DNA of 30,590 nt from Amoebophrya sp. AT5.2 (Eukaryota; Sar; Dinophyceae; Syndiniales; Amoebophryaceae). Of this stretch, positions 1 through 11,948 are shown piece after piece (the first letter of the stretch is position 1; every line of letters starts with the position of its first letter). The translations under genes were made by a program, and so were the position numbers. The notes beneath the pieces were generated by a model, which was not told the DNA's origin, made no database searches, and worked only from the letters and a program-made list of their open reading frames with translations. The stretch is from positions 1-30,590 of the forward strand of contig RXOD01004046.1 in the NCBI GenBank assembly GCA_005223375.1, in the 5' to 3' direction.

Positions 1-3000
1 GTTCGCCCGACGGTCCAGAGACGCAGCAGCCTGTCTCGACGCAGCCGGCCTCTTCTGCTACGTCCGGCACGCCATCGCCAGCATTTGCCAGCTCGCTTTC
101 GCGGTTGACTGGAGGCGTGCCGCCCTCCGCGGCCTCGTCTAAATCGCCAATGCCGACGAGAGCGACGGGAATAGAGGCAGCAGCAGCAGCAGCGCGAGCG
201 TCTGCGTCGCCCTCCGCAATGAACTTGAAGACGAGTGCCGGCGACCCGCAAGGAAAACTCGCCTCTTTCCGCGCCCAGGCTGCACAGGCCAGGATGTCGG
301 TACGGTCGCCGCCGCTGCCTGAGCCGTTCCTCTCGCCGCGGCGATCAGCAACGCCGCCGCCGGCATTCGGAGGGCAACCGTTGTCCCTCTCTCCCCGACC
401 AGAACGGGATTTGCCGGCGTCGTCGGCGGTCGCTGGGACACCCTCACCGCAGAGCAGGGCAGCAGCGCAGGAGCCTCTCTCCTCGACGTTCACGCCGTCG
501 CTCGGGCAATCGCAGCGAGACGGAGAACAAGAGCTGCCTCCAGCGCCATCTGATCGGCGGCTGTCCGGCGGACTTCTTCGAGACGAAGCCGCGAGTTCAG
601 CTTCGGCAGGCGCGGCCACGCCCACGTCACCCCGGAGGTCCTCTGCCGGAACGTTTCTGTTTCCGCTGTCGACGAGGCTGAGAACGTCCGATCGGGATCG
701 GCCACCAGCTGGGCAAGATGAAGAAAAACTGTTGCCGCAGAAGCAGGGCCAGAAAGCTCTGGCGGAATCAGGCAGGCCAGGAGGTCGGTCCGATTTCGAA
801 GAAAAAGCGCCAGGTTATCTCGCGTCCCCGGGGCCCTCGGCAAAGGTGTTAGCCGCGTCCGGGAGACGACCGCCGTCACGGACCATGCCCGGTGCAGCGA
901 GAGCGTCTTCTACCCCTGCTCCCGCAGCGCTGGCGAAGACCAGCATGCAAAGACAATTATTTCCAGGCCTGCCGAGCTTCGGGAGCCGCGCAACGTCTAG
1001 CGAAGAATTTGCCGCAAAAAAGGAAGCTGATGGCGATCAGCTTGACAAGGTGTCGGAGACTGGAAGTAAAGAGGAGGCGTCAGAGGAAGGAAGTAGAGCG
1101 CTGCACTCCCCGATGGCAGTCGCATCAAAGAGACGAAACGTAGCGTCACAGCAGGCAGCCTTTGTTGAGCAATCCCAATCTACTTCTCCGGTACGGCCGC
1201 CTAGTCAGACGCGGCCGCGCGCATCTTCGCAGATGTCGCGTGGCAGTCGCGAACAACTGGGAGCAACGCTGCGCGCCACGCTCCGCCGGCTGGCGGAGTC
1301 GAACACGGCGAGCAACGAGAAGGCCAGAGGTGCGGCATCTTCTCCATCTACTTCCGCAGCCTCTAGGCCTAGACAGCCACTTCTGGCTCCGCGGGAAAAA
1401 CAGGAGGCGGTCGCAAAAGTCGGGGCCGCGGCCGAGCAGAAGGGCTCCGTGCCTGGTGGTGAGCCGCAAAAGACGGCGCCAAGCTCCACAGGCCGAATGT
1501 CGACCCCCTGGGAACAAGAGGTGGAAGATGTCGGCAGGGACACGGCCTTTTCCGGAACGAGCGCAGGCGGCGTGCGGCCGCTGCAGTTTGCCCCTCAGCG
1601 AGTAGCAAGAGCTGCGTCCACTGCAAAAGCCGCAGCTCCAGCAGCTGCACCCCCAGGAGCAGCTGCACCACCTCCTGCCGCCACGAGCGCCATTGTCGTG
1701 CCGGGCATGGCGTCGAGTCGTGCCACCGCGCTGGAGCGGCCGCAGCTGGCGGCTCCGACGGTGCGCGCGGCCTCGCTGTCCGCCAAACCGTCGCAGGACC
1801 CCGAACTGGTGCGCCCTCAGCTACTGTCGCTGGCGAGCACGTCGATCTACAAAAAGGACCGCACGACCACACGAGACTCGAGTACCAAGCGAGCTTCAAC
1901 CACCTCTGATCGGCAGCTCCTCCAGGCCGGCAGCATTGTTGCGCCATCTGTCCCGCCCGCAATGATTGGCGTTTCCCCGAAAAGAACCGCAGCTCCTACG
2001 GCGGGGGCCCCGTCGGATCATGAAACGTCCTCCGGGTCCGCATCGGAGTTGCAGCGCGACGCCGGCCGCGAAAACGAGAACAATTTCAGGAGCACGCCCG
2101 TCCAGGCGGAGCTGGTACCGATCGAGGTTGACGAAGTAGATAGTGGAAGTGTGACGCCGAAAGAACGACCAGCGGCTGCAGGTGAGTCCGCTGCGAAGAC
2201 GACACCGCCGCGGAAGCGGTTCATCAAGGCCAGAACTATCCGCACAGCGTCCGCCGCGTCGAAAAAAGACGACGCGACGTCATCTTCGGATTCCTTCATG
2301 CTGATGTTGGGGCCGTCGGCCCTAACCCGCCCCGAGATGGAGTTTCCCGCACTCCCCGGAGTTCGGCACATGCTGCCCGAGGACAGGACAAGCCGGCCCG
2401 GCTCGAAACTTTCGGTTTTCGACTTCGGCAGAGCTGGTTCGACGAGCCCCGCTCCCCCGAAGAAACCTGCGCCATCGGCGTCGCGAGACGATAATTCCAC
2501 AGCCAGAAGTACAGCGACACCTCCACCCCGCACGACCACGCGAGCTCCGAGCACGCGCGTGGTCAGCGTGCGGGGTGCGGGAGCGTCAGGCTTTTCGAGG
2601 GACATCAGCGTGAAGGCGACGAACGCACTGGCGGTTCCCATGATCGACGCGTTTGCCGTACCTCCGGCGCTAACAAGCGACGAGGACCTGCGGAGCAGCC
2701 GAGACGAAGTTTCGGGAAGAGGACAACATCAAGAAGAAGCCCGGCGCTCCAGCCTGGTGTCGGTGGACCTAAACCCGCCCGCGCCCGTTTCCTATCACCA
2801 CTGGGTCCAGGAGCAGGGCATCGCTCCCTTGGCAAGCATCGTCGGCACTAGTCCCGCGGCGCGGGCAAGGACGGGAGTTGTGGACGATAGAAATAGCTTG
2901 AACGAGAGTGTACAACCACTATTAATCGCGGACCACATCAGGGACACCAAGCAGGCCGGGGCGGGTGGAAAAGTAGGAACAAAAGTGCCGACAGCTCCTC

Positions 3001-6000
3001 CGCGCGTCGTTGGCCTGTCCTCGAAGACGGGGTCGCGCAGAAGTGCGGAGGACGAGACCACGTCCTCGGCAGCGTCCGACGCAGGCCCGCCAGCGGACAT
3101 GGGGCGGACAACGCGGCAGCCACAGACAAGTCCGTCTCCTTCGCAAAAGGTCGCGCAGGGTTCATCGGTGCAAGAGCGGGTGCAGCAGCTGCGTGCCGAG
3201 GCGGACGAGATCCTGCGGCAGGTGAGCGGTAGAAAAACCTCTGCTCGAAAGACGACCACCAGAGCCATGCGAAGATCGCGAAGGCGCTCGCGCAGCCCGT
3301 TTCACGAAGTACAACAGAGAAGTAGGGGGGGGGAAACGTCCTCTGGGCGAAAGAACGTCGCGGCGAGCACGACCACGCGCAGCCCGCGTCGCGCCGCCTC
3401 CGCGAGCCCACGGTCTACGCGCCGCAGCAGCTCCAGCAAACGGCGTCCGACCATCGAGAAAATCAACATGTCTCTCTCGCGGTCGCAAAGCCCCGTGGAG
3501 CGGCAGCGGCGGCGGCGCTCTGCGATTCGCAAACTCTCCCCGACGCAGCGGCTCATGCTGCACACAAGCTCGTCCTCACAGAAACCGCATGTTGTTGCCA
3601 GTTCTAAAGAGGGCGCCTCGCCGTCCCCGCGCTCCTCCGAGCCGAACGACCTCCACATGGTGGCCACGGTCGGCGTGCGGTTGCCGAAGCCTTCGCGGTC
3701 GCGTAGCGCGACGCCCCAACCGGACGACGGCGGCAGGAACACGCCGCGATCGGGCCCCCGGAGCAGCAGCGAGCGGATGCGTAGGGCCGCACTGGTGCCG
3801 CCTCTCGGCGGGCTGCGGAGTGGCGTCGACATCGTCGATATGACCACCCCGCGTCGGAGACGGGGGTCCTCGGCGCATAGGGCGTCGGGCGGTTCTCGGC
3901 CAGCGGATGATCGCTACCCCTTGCGCGAGCTGCTGGGCGCGGGTGGCGGTGTGCCAAGGGGGGTGTCCCCGCAGGGGGGCAATAAAGTTGTGCAGTCCAC
4001 GGCATCGAAACCCACCGGCCGGCAGCATGCTGACGGAGGGTACGTCGTGTCGCCTCGCCTCGCGGCCCTAAGCACGCCCCACCCGCGGCAGGCGCGGCCC
4101 AAGTTCGAAGACGGGCTACTTGCGCCCGAATCGGGGGCCTCCCAGAGGAGCGGTAGCGAAACCCCCCGCGGCGCGGGGGCTGCTGCAAATACGGCCAAGA
4201 AACCGGCCTTTGGCGCGGGCAAGCCCACCACAGACGCGATGCGAAAGCAGAAGGCGGCGGAGTACTACTCGAAAATCACACGCACCCCCGACGCGGTCCG
4301 CCGACACAAGGGGCGCGGCTCGGACTTCCGGCCGGAGTTCGTCACTGACGAAGCGCTGCTCCGCGAGCACTTCGAGAGTCGACAGGAGACGGCGACGAGG
4401 CCGCGTCAGATGAGGCCGTACAGCGTGAAGAAGGTTGGAAAAAGGCGGGCCAGCTCCGTGGCAGGTGTTGAAGGCGGGCGAAAAAGTACAAGCCCCACGA
4501 CGGGCATTGCGGGAGAGGGGACGGGCGCACACGTAGTGGTGGAAGAGGAAAGCAGCCGCGCTGTTGCTCTTTCTGATGAAAGCAAGCCATTCGCCCAACC
4601 ACACTCGCAGGACGAGGGGATGTTATGGCGAGACGAAGCGCAAAGAAAATCGCGACACCAGCACCAGGAGTCTTCACGTGGAAGAGAGCCTCCACGGGCA
4701 CAGCCGCGTTCTTCGGCCAGCATCGGGGAGCCAGCGGTGGGTGCTGCCGGTGCCGCTATGGCCAAACAGCGAGATGACCAGCAGAATATTCCGACGGATG
4801 ATGTGAACGTGGATGACTACACGCTCGACTTCGGCACCACGGAAGATATCAATCTCCTCATTGAAAGCACCGAGCAGCCGGAGGACCCAGTGCTACGCCG
4901 GCCAGCTTCGCGCGACCTGGGCCACTCGATCGAAAGCATCGGGAAGCTGCCGTCGACGACCCCCCGTGCGGGAGCGGATGAAAGATCTTCTGCTGTTAGC
5001 ACTATTAAGTCTAAGACTGCAGGCGCGCCGGAGGTGGAGCAACAGCAACAGCAAGGGCAACACACTGGTGCAGCTGTAGATTCGCGACGCAGCAGTTCCG
5101 CCACTCCACCAAGGAACGCTGAAGCCGGTAATTACTCCCAGCTGCGGTCCCTTGCGGAGGAGCGCGCGCGCCGGGAGCGCGTGGAGAATAGGATTAGCTA
5201 CGCGCCGGCCACCTCTATTCTTCAGAGACCTACTAGCGGCGCTAGTCCGACACCGACGCCGACGCCTCGACTCGCCTTGCCTCGTCCCATCACCCCGCCT
5301 CGTTCGTCCTCCTTCATTGCGCGGTGGGAGGCAGAACGCGGGTTGATCAGCAAGGGGGTCGGCGATCACGAGGTTCTGCTGATGAGGGTGAGCGAGAAGA
5401 AGATCGGAGCGGGGAACCAGGATCTCCGCACCAACGCGGACGCGGCGTTCGAGGTGCTCAGCAGTGCGAGTTCCGCGTCTGCCGCTGATTCGGCTGAACC
5501 CCCGGGGAAGCTCACGATGTCCTCCGTCGTGCCCAAGAGCCCCTTGCCGCCGTTCAGCGACCTCGTGCGGCAAAGCCGCCTGGCTGCGGCCCGCCAGAAC
5601 GCAGAGGGTCCTCCGCGGCGGCCCCAGTGGTCCAAAACCTCCTCCGACGGGGGGGTCAAAGTTCCGCGCTCGCCGGACAGCTCGAAGGACCCTGTTTGGG
5701 ACAGTCAGAGCCTCCTGCTGGCGGGGCGCGGAGGGGAGGATGCTCTGGGTCTGCCCGTGCATCCGGTTGGAGTCGAGGCTGTACAGGGGGACGGACCGCT
5801 TGTACCCCTGTACAGCCTCGACTCCAACCGGATCAACGACGTGCTGCAGAGCCCGGTGGGGACGCCCGTAGCCGCCCAGAGCCCGGCATCCGCGTCGACG
5901 CCAGCGTCGGATGAAAAATTGGGTGGGGGGGCGACGTTCACGTCGGTGGATAAAAAGCGGGAAAATGATGTTCTTGCCCCCCAAGATGAAGGTCTGAGCC

Positions 6001-9000
6001 AGCCACGGTCTTCCCTCGCGGATCACCCGTCGGTGCGGCGCTTATCTTCGCTCCTCCAAGCAGTACAGGACGCGGAAACGCGCGGAGACAGGACGGCCGC
6101 CGAGTCGCTCTTGCCCCTACTGACAGAGGCAAAGCGCGAGGCCGCCGCTGTGGTACCGAATGCGGGTAGCAAGAGCGCGAACGCATCGGCAGAAGTCGCG
6201 CCGGCGAGCGTGCGTCGGCGGAGTTCTGCCGCCGAAATCGACGCGCTGATTCTGGACGCGCAGAACCTGGACCTGTCTCTCTCGCGCTTCGGTGGCGGCC
6301 CGATTTCCCCCGGCGTTTCCCTCCGCTCGGATGTTCAGACCGTGGACGGGTTGAACCGCGAGGCGTCGTCGCTGAGCGCGGTTGCGGACCGGCTGGCCGC
6401 GAAAACTTCTATGGGGACGAACTTCTTCGCGAAGCAGGAGCGGCGCGCCGCGCCGTCGAGTAGCGCGTCGTCGAGAGCAGGAACGAGACTCGGCGGCGCC
6501 GTGCGCAAGATGGCGTTATTTGGGAAGAAAAACACGACGATCCAGGAGTCGTTGCAGGCGGCCTTGCGGGCCCGCGAGACGCGGCTGGGGAGGACCGGCG
6601 CGGAGAGCGTACTGTCTGACGTGATACAGGAGGAGGATGCGGATGGTGCGCGAGTCACGGAGCAGCAGGACTCAGTGCGAATAAATGCTGCTTCCCAGAA
6701 ATCCAAGAACTACGAGAAGGTGGGGAAGGGGTCCGGCGAATCTGCAACATCGCCCGCCTCGCAGGAGCGACTGGCGTCCTCGACGGGCACGCTACGGGAG
6801 ACGATCGACGTGGAGGACGGGCTCGCGGCCGATCTTCAAGAGCAGCGCGAAACGCGGGGCACTGCGAGCAGCAATCTTCTTCCCATTTTGATTTCCGAGC
6901 GCAGCACCACTGCGCGTGAGCGTGAACTAGAAGCGGTGAGACGGTCCACTGTGGATGTGCTGGACGACGAGGTAGATTCGGCGATCACGACGGGAGCTGC
7001 GCCCGCTGCCGCCGCTGTCGCAGAGGTCCATCGAGCGCGGGAACAAGAGAATGGCGCTTCCAAAAACTCGTTTCTGTATTTCGGGGAGAACGACGCCGAG
7101 GGCGGTAGCGACGACGACTTCGAAGATACCAACTCGGTCCTGACGCTGACCTGCCGCTCGACGCAGAGCGGCTATTGGACGCCGGAGGACACATCGGATG
7201 TGGACGCACTCCTCCTGTCTGCAGAGGACCGCCGCGCTGCTGCTGCGTCCTCAGGTCTTTGCGAACAAGGAGATCTCCGCCCGGTCGCGGTGCGGGAAAC
7301 CGTTTCTCCTCTCGTCCACGAGGAAGTTCTTCAGATGAATGATGATTACACCAACGAGCTGCCGCAGTTCGGGCGGTCGTCAGCTCCTGCCGCCGGACGC
7401 TCTTTCAGCGCGAATTGCAACTCGAATCTCGTCCACTGGACGACGCATTACGTGGACGAGCTAGAAAACGCGAGCCCGAAGCCCACGCCGGTTCTGGGCC
7501 ACCGCTTTCTTTTCGTGGACGAGCGCACGCCGCTGCATACGCCGCCGTCGAACGACGAAGGGGTGGAGGTGGAGAACCTCCTGCTAACGCCGGTGGAGAT
7601 GCCGACAACTCCGCGCGGCGCGGCAGACTCGTCCCTCGTTCCCACCGACATAGACGGAGACGTGGACGCCACGGTCCAGAACCTGCTTATGAACTCAAAC
7701 CCGGCCACCAGCATCCCGACCACAGACGCGGCGCCGCCGTCGGATCTGGGCGGGCATTTTCAGAGACTCCCCCTTTCCGACCTGCTGCGCGAGATCGGGG
7801 GCACTAGCTACTTCAACGGACTCTCGCAGCCACAACGCTGGGCGCTGGTGATGGAACACATGAAATCCCTGGAAAAAACGCCAGTGGTCCGCCTGGGAGA
7901 CGAAGCAGTGGCACCGGGAGGAGCGAAGACCAGTACCTATGGCCTTTTTCGTGTTTTCACAAAGCAAAACTTCGTTTGTGGGGCGTTGTTTTTGAGGTTG
8001 AGTATAGTCACTATCACAGCCAGCACAGCAGGCACAACCGAATCCGGAGGAATCCTATGTCGAGAATATGAACACATCTAATCTACAAAAAGTCCTACGG
8101 CAAAGTGCGTACAATTGTGCATCTCGAGGGGTTTTTTCACCACATCACCCACGTACATACCCACTTCTGTCACAATACAGGTCCGAAGTTGGACGCTTTT
8201 ATGCGGTCTTCCCACACGCCCTCGACGCAGAATCTTTCCTTGTCCATGCGTCTTGTTCGCGGTCTGAAGGCCCCCGTGTCGGTGTCTGAGGGCGTTGCGC
8301 GGTCGGCCAACGCCACCTACCAACGCCGGCTCGACGCCTACCTGGACGTGATTGGCGCGCACGCGTCGTGCTACGTGACCGAGCAGGAGAACCGGATCCT
8401 GCTCGGCGACCTGTTCGTGGACGAGGAGATGGCCCCGCTCCTGCGGGAAGTGTTCGAGCACTACTGCAATGTCGGCGACCGCACGAACACGGAGTGGATG
8501 GGCGCGAAGAAGTGGGTCAAACTGTTGCTGGACGCGCGCATCTGCGACCCCGCCAGCATCCAGGACGCCCTCCAGCCGGCCTACTCGAAGCACAACAAAA
8601 AGTGGAAAACCGTGAACGTTCTGGAGGAGAGTCCGGGTGCAACGGTTATTGGAGGAGGTGCCGGGAAAAATGCTGTTGAAGATGGGATGAAAACGAATGC
8701 AGAAAACGCTCCCGCGTCGCCGCGGGGCGGCGCGCGCGCAGGAACAAGCACGACCACCTCTCCGGCCCTGTCTTCGGCCCCGACGACCGCCATCGCGGCA
8801 AATTCCAACGGCGGCCAGCAGGAGCAGGGGGTCGTAGGCACGAAGCTCCTCACGATCGCGGAGGCGGAGCTGGTACACAAAAAGGTGGTGACGAGCTGCG
8901 ATCCCGGGATGCACCGGTTTTCGTTCGACCTGTTCTGCAAAGCGCTCGCGGTTTTGGCTCTGCGCGTACAGGCGGATCCACCGCTGCATCCTCCATCGGA

Positions 9001-9928
9001 CCGTCCTCAGGCATCTTCCGCCAAGCAACAGCTGCAGCAAAAGTTCGCCAACGCCAAGACCGCGCTGCAGTTCGTGTTCCGCAACGTGATTCTGTTCTGC
9101 TTCCCGAAGCACGAGCGGTCCGCCGGGAGGGTGTTGGATGACGTGAGGATCAGCGAGATCGACGTAGAAATTCTGCTGCACCACCGCGAGTTTCTCTGCA
9201 ACATCTTCGACGAGTTCACGAGCAAGCACGGCGCGGATCCGAACTGTGCCCTCGATATTCAGGGGTCCTCCTGCTCCACCAAGCCCCGACGAGGAGCCTC
9301 TGACCGTGCTGACCCCAGCATGAAAACAGTAGACAGGAGAGCTACAACCGCTGCGGTCGGCGCGCAGAAGCGCGCGGAACGGACGTTCGTCGCAAACACA
9401 CTCGCGGCCGCGGCGTTTCGTAAAAGGAATGCTGGCGTCACGGCGGCGGGCGGAAATACAAATAATAAGGCCGGTCTCCTCCACGTGATGGAATCCATCC
9501 ACCGCAACCCGGACAACCGGTACTCTCCGGTGACGTACCAGGTGAGCGACGGCACCTTGAACGGTGTGTGCGTGGTGCGCGACAGCGCGTCGACGATGTC
9601 GTTCCGCCAGTTCCTAAGCGTGATGAAGGCGCTCGGCGTGCACGGGGAAGTGCTGCAGACGCATTCCGTGCTGGCGGTGTTCAAGGCCGCGGCAACCTGC
9701 CGATCCGAACTCGGACTGTTGAACCGAGCGAGGTTCCTGGAGGCGGTGGCCTTCGTGGCCATCGCGGCAATGTCGAGGCCGCCGTACGTTTTCGAGTACG
9801 AAGGGGGGAGCAACGGCAATAGCAGTAAAATCTACGGCTTTTTGGACAGAGTGCGGGACAAAAACAGGGACTACCCGAAAAAGCCGCTGGAAAACGCGTT
9901 CAGAACAAATAACAAATGTCAGATGTAG
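1..9928 (+). CDS. Giant disordered protein with two C-terminal EF-hand-like helical units (5' partial)
   Basis: The reading frame is open from base 3, so the start lies upstream of the window. I join exon <1-7932 to exon 8181-9928 across a GT-AG intron; the phases agree and give at least 3225 residues. Seen: residues 1 to about 2600 are low complexity, rich in Ser, Ala, Pro, Arg and Thr, with many SP/TP sites and an Arg-Ser patch (RRSRRRSRSP, near base 3275). The end of exon 1 carries an ordered segment (LSDLLREIGG, near 7770). Exon 2 holds two similar helical units, about 8390-8990 and 9165-9790, each with a F/W-x-Y/F helix, a basic helix, a hinge helix and a closing F-x2-A-L/V helix. Such degenerate EF-hand or TPPP-like units are common in protist cytoskeletal proteins. 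Inference: a scaffold of the cytoskeleton or cortex. No canonical calcium loop is visible. A perfect hairpin interrupts the exon at 5761-5833. Confidence 0.8.
5761..5833. repeat. Perfect 29-bp inverted repeat inside a coding exon
   Basis: The left arm 5761-5789 and right arm 5805-5833 are exact reverse complements, separated by a 15-nt loop (5790-5804). The arms lie in frame and encode PVGVEAVQG on the way in and LYSLDSNRI on the way out. Because of the symmetry, the minus strand encodes nearly the same peptides. CGTGC occurs at 5756-5760 and again at 5840-5844, 84 nt apart, which is 28 codons; this may be a target-site duplication. Confidence 0.9.
7933..8180 (+). other. Intron of the giant gene (GT-AG, 248 nt)
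   Basis: The donor GTACCT follows ...GAAGACCA and the acceptor is CACAATACAG before GTCCGAAG. Splicing in phase 1 joins frame 3 to frame 2 exactly. Without splicing, exon 1 would run on into an AT-richer, unrelated-looking tail ending at a stop at 8079-8081. A CTAATCTAC stretch near 8076-8085 could hold the branch point, though it lies rather far from the acceptor. Confidence 0.72.
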
Positions 9929-10490
9929 TGGAGTGTTATAGCGAAGCAATGGGTTTGCTTTTGCTTCGGCAGTTTTCTGTTACTTTTGCGATTGACGGAG
10001 CCGATCGATGGACAAGTACGAGTTTCGACATCATTCGATTACGTTTTGCTTGATCGAGCAGGATACCGTCCGTGAGAAGTCGCATTTTGCGCATGGACGG
10101 GACTCAATTTCCGATGAACTGATTTTGGTTGGTACCGAACGTACTTAAGAAGACGCGAGGGCTCGTCGCAGCCCGACTAAATAAACCGGGGGACTAAATT
10201 TGTACTTGATGTGTTCACGACGCTTTTGTCCGCGGATAAACTACTTCAAGGAGAAAGCACGGATGAGCACGTTCCGAAGCAGGAGTGCAAAGTTGGCGAT
10301 TTCTCAGCGTACGGCTCGAGGCGGGAGATGAGTCGACAAATCTGCGAACATCAAGCGCGCCACTCAAAAAAATGCTTGCATTTCATTCATCGCGTTGGGT
10401 CGAAAAGCGAAACATGGTACGCATAGATTCGATTAGGCGAGCAGTTTTCCAGAGGACCATAACATAGCCACACCAACGGTAGGCAGTAGG
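9929..10490. other. Intergenic spacer
   Basis: AT-richer sequence between two co-oriented genes. Thirteen bases past the stop there is a small inverted repeat (CGAAGCA 9942-9948 with TGCTTCG 9962-9968) that could form a hairpin in the 3' untranslated region. Otherwise only short, unsupported open frames are present. Promoter and start of transcription for the next gene are not recognisable. Confidence 0.6.
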
Positions 10491-10973
10491 ATGCAGATGC
10501 AGCGCAGCCGTTCCACTGGGCAGCTGGCCGGGTCGGTTCGCTTGCTCCCCGCGCCGCCGCCGCTGAAGGGTGTGAATGTTGGTCTGCAACCCGACGCGCT
10601 CCGGATGTCGCTCGGGGGCGCGTACGCCGGGCACCACGGCACCGGCGCCTACACGCCCGCGATGCCGCGCGCGGGCACACAGATCGTCAGCGGCCTCGGG
10701 TGGAAGCCCGCGGGAGCGTCCGCGCAGACGAGCACCGCCGCACCGTCGACGTCCTCGCATAATCTGCACCAGCAGCTGCACCAACAGGAGCCGCCGGTCG
10801 CGGTGGCGACCCCCTCCCCGCACTCGATGCTGGAGGGCAATTTGAATTTCAGCTCGCATCTTCATCTCGGAGCGCCGGCAAGCAACAACTCGAGCGGGTT
10901 GCTGGGAATCGGTGCTGGCGGGGTGGGCGTGCCGACAGTAATGCAAAACTACAACGCGCAGCGCAATTGTTGA
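10491..10973 (+). CDS. Small low-complexity Gly/Ala/Ser/His/Gln-rich protein (160 aa)
   Basis: An open frame from ATG 10491 to TGA encodes 160 residues. It is sharply GC-richer than both flanks, which argues for real coding. The N-terminus is basic (MQMQRSRSTGQLAG), followed by Pro-rich and Gly/Ala-rich segments, a His/Gln stretch (HNLHQQLHQQ) and a Gly-rich end. I see no known domain, signal peptide or membrane segment, and the protein is probably disordered. It lies about 560 bp downstream of the giant gene on the same strand. It could be a whole single-exon gene or one exon of a larger model; no convincing donor is needed because the frame ends in a stop. Function unknown. Confidence 0.55.
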   Translation: MQMQRSRSTGQLAGSVRLLPAPPPLKGVNVGLQPDALRMSLGGAYAGHHGTGAYTPAMPRAGTQIVSGLGWKPAGASAQTSTAAPSTSSHNLHQQLHQQEPPVAVATPSPHSMLEGNLNFSSHLHLGAPASNNSSGLLGIGAGGVGVPTVMQNYNAQRNC

Positions 10974-11948
10974 GTCCAAATCTTGAAGAGTAGAAATAGC
11001 TCCAGGAAACTGAAACAAAAGAAAAACAAAAGTGAAACGAACTGGGGTGCTCGTGCCCCGCTGATCGCCACGAACTGGGATTCTCGCCACGATTGGAAGC
11101 GAACGAGGATCTGAGGATTTTCGATGAAAAGCTTGCCCGAAACGCCACGCATACGGCGGTCCGGAGAGGAGCGATCAGGTCGTTATTACGTGATTTAGAT
11201 TTTTAGACTTTATTGATGCCGGAACGGCGAATGCCGTCGGATTACTCCCGATATACATCAACTTCTTGCATTTTTCGGACCCAAGCAACTTCGCATGGAA
11301 TTCACGGCAAGGCATCCACGCAGGAAATGCGATGCTTTATTTCTGCTTCAATTTACTTGAACCTTCTCGAGGTATCGACGAGTCGCCGGCTCTGCGCTCA
11401 AGCTAAACGCGCTGGCGCGGCACGTTTACGAGCCCCCTCCGGCCTTCCCATTCAGTTCCAGGATCGGAGCAGAGGTGCGATACGCAGCAGAAATCGATCC
11501 CATTCACAGGCAGGCGACGCAATGAATGACGAAAGCAGATACTTTGTAGGCACCCATCCTCATGCGCGGCCTTTCGCTTCTCTGCATCAGATGACGGGAC
11601 TCCAAATGAGTAAAGCGGCCGAGCCCTTGGAAGAATTATACTGAAGCCGCGAGAGGTGTTCCAAACGAGAGGTGTTCCAAACAGCGGCAGGGCACTGCAA
11701 AACGAACGCAACACCAAATGAGAGATAGATGGGCTTCGATCCTTGGGAACGCGAGGACCGAGAGCATCCCACGGGTGCCCGATTGCCATCACGAAACAAA
11801 GCAAAAACGAAATAGCTGCGACGAAATCCATGCTGACGCTAGCAAGAGCTTCATAGACATCTTTGGGAATTCCGTCCATCAATTGCGTCGTAGCTCCCTC
11901 AATTCCTGAAAAATTGATTCTGTGTGTAGCTGACGAGACGACAACGAC
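10974..11948. other. Intergenic spacer with a 16-nt tandem duplication
   Basis: No supportable gene. A 143-codon open frame (11216-11644) shows none of the strong third-position GC bias of the neighbouring genes, so I do not call it. The 16-nt unit CGAGAGGTGTTCCAAA occurs twice back to back at 11650-11665 and 11666-11681. Confidence 0.55.
11650..11681. repeat. 16-nt exact tandem duplication
   Basis: Two perfect copies of CGAGAGGTGTTCCAAA lie directly adjacent in the spacer before the 504-aa gene. There is no sign of a larger array. Confidence 0.9.

Noticed and set aside
176..195. Short CAG/GCA triplet run near the window start
   Set aside because: Only a few units long, within a low-complexity Ala-rich coding segment; not a notable repeat expansion.
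4893..6026. 377-codon open frame on the minus strand
   Set aside because: A shadow of the giant gene's exon. Its only notable feature, peptides resembling those of the + strand, follows from the palindrome at 5761-5833.
8078..9502. 474-codon open frame on the minus strand
   Set aside because: It is antisense to the second exon of the giant gene, whose + strand frame has the better protein character; the minus frame arises from GC-rich third positions.
11216..11644. 143-codon open frame in the spacer before the 504-aa gene
   Set aside because: Its codon composition lacks the third-position GC bias of the called genes, and it shows no domain or ordered segment.
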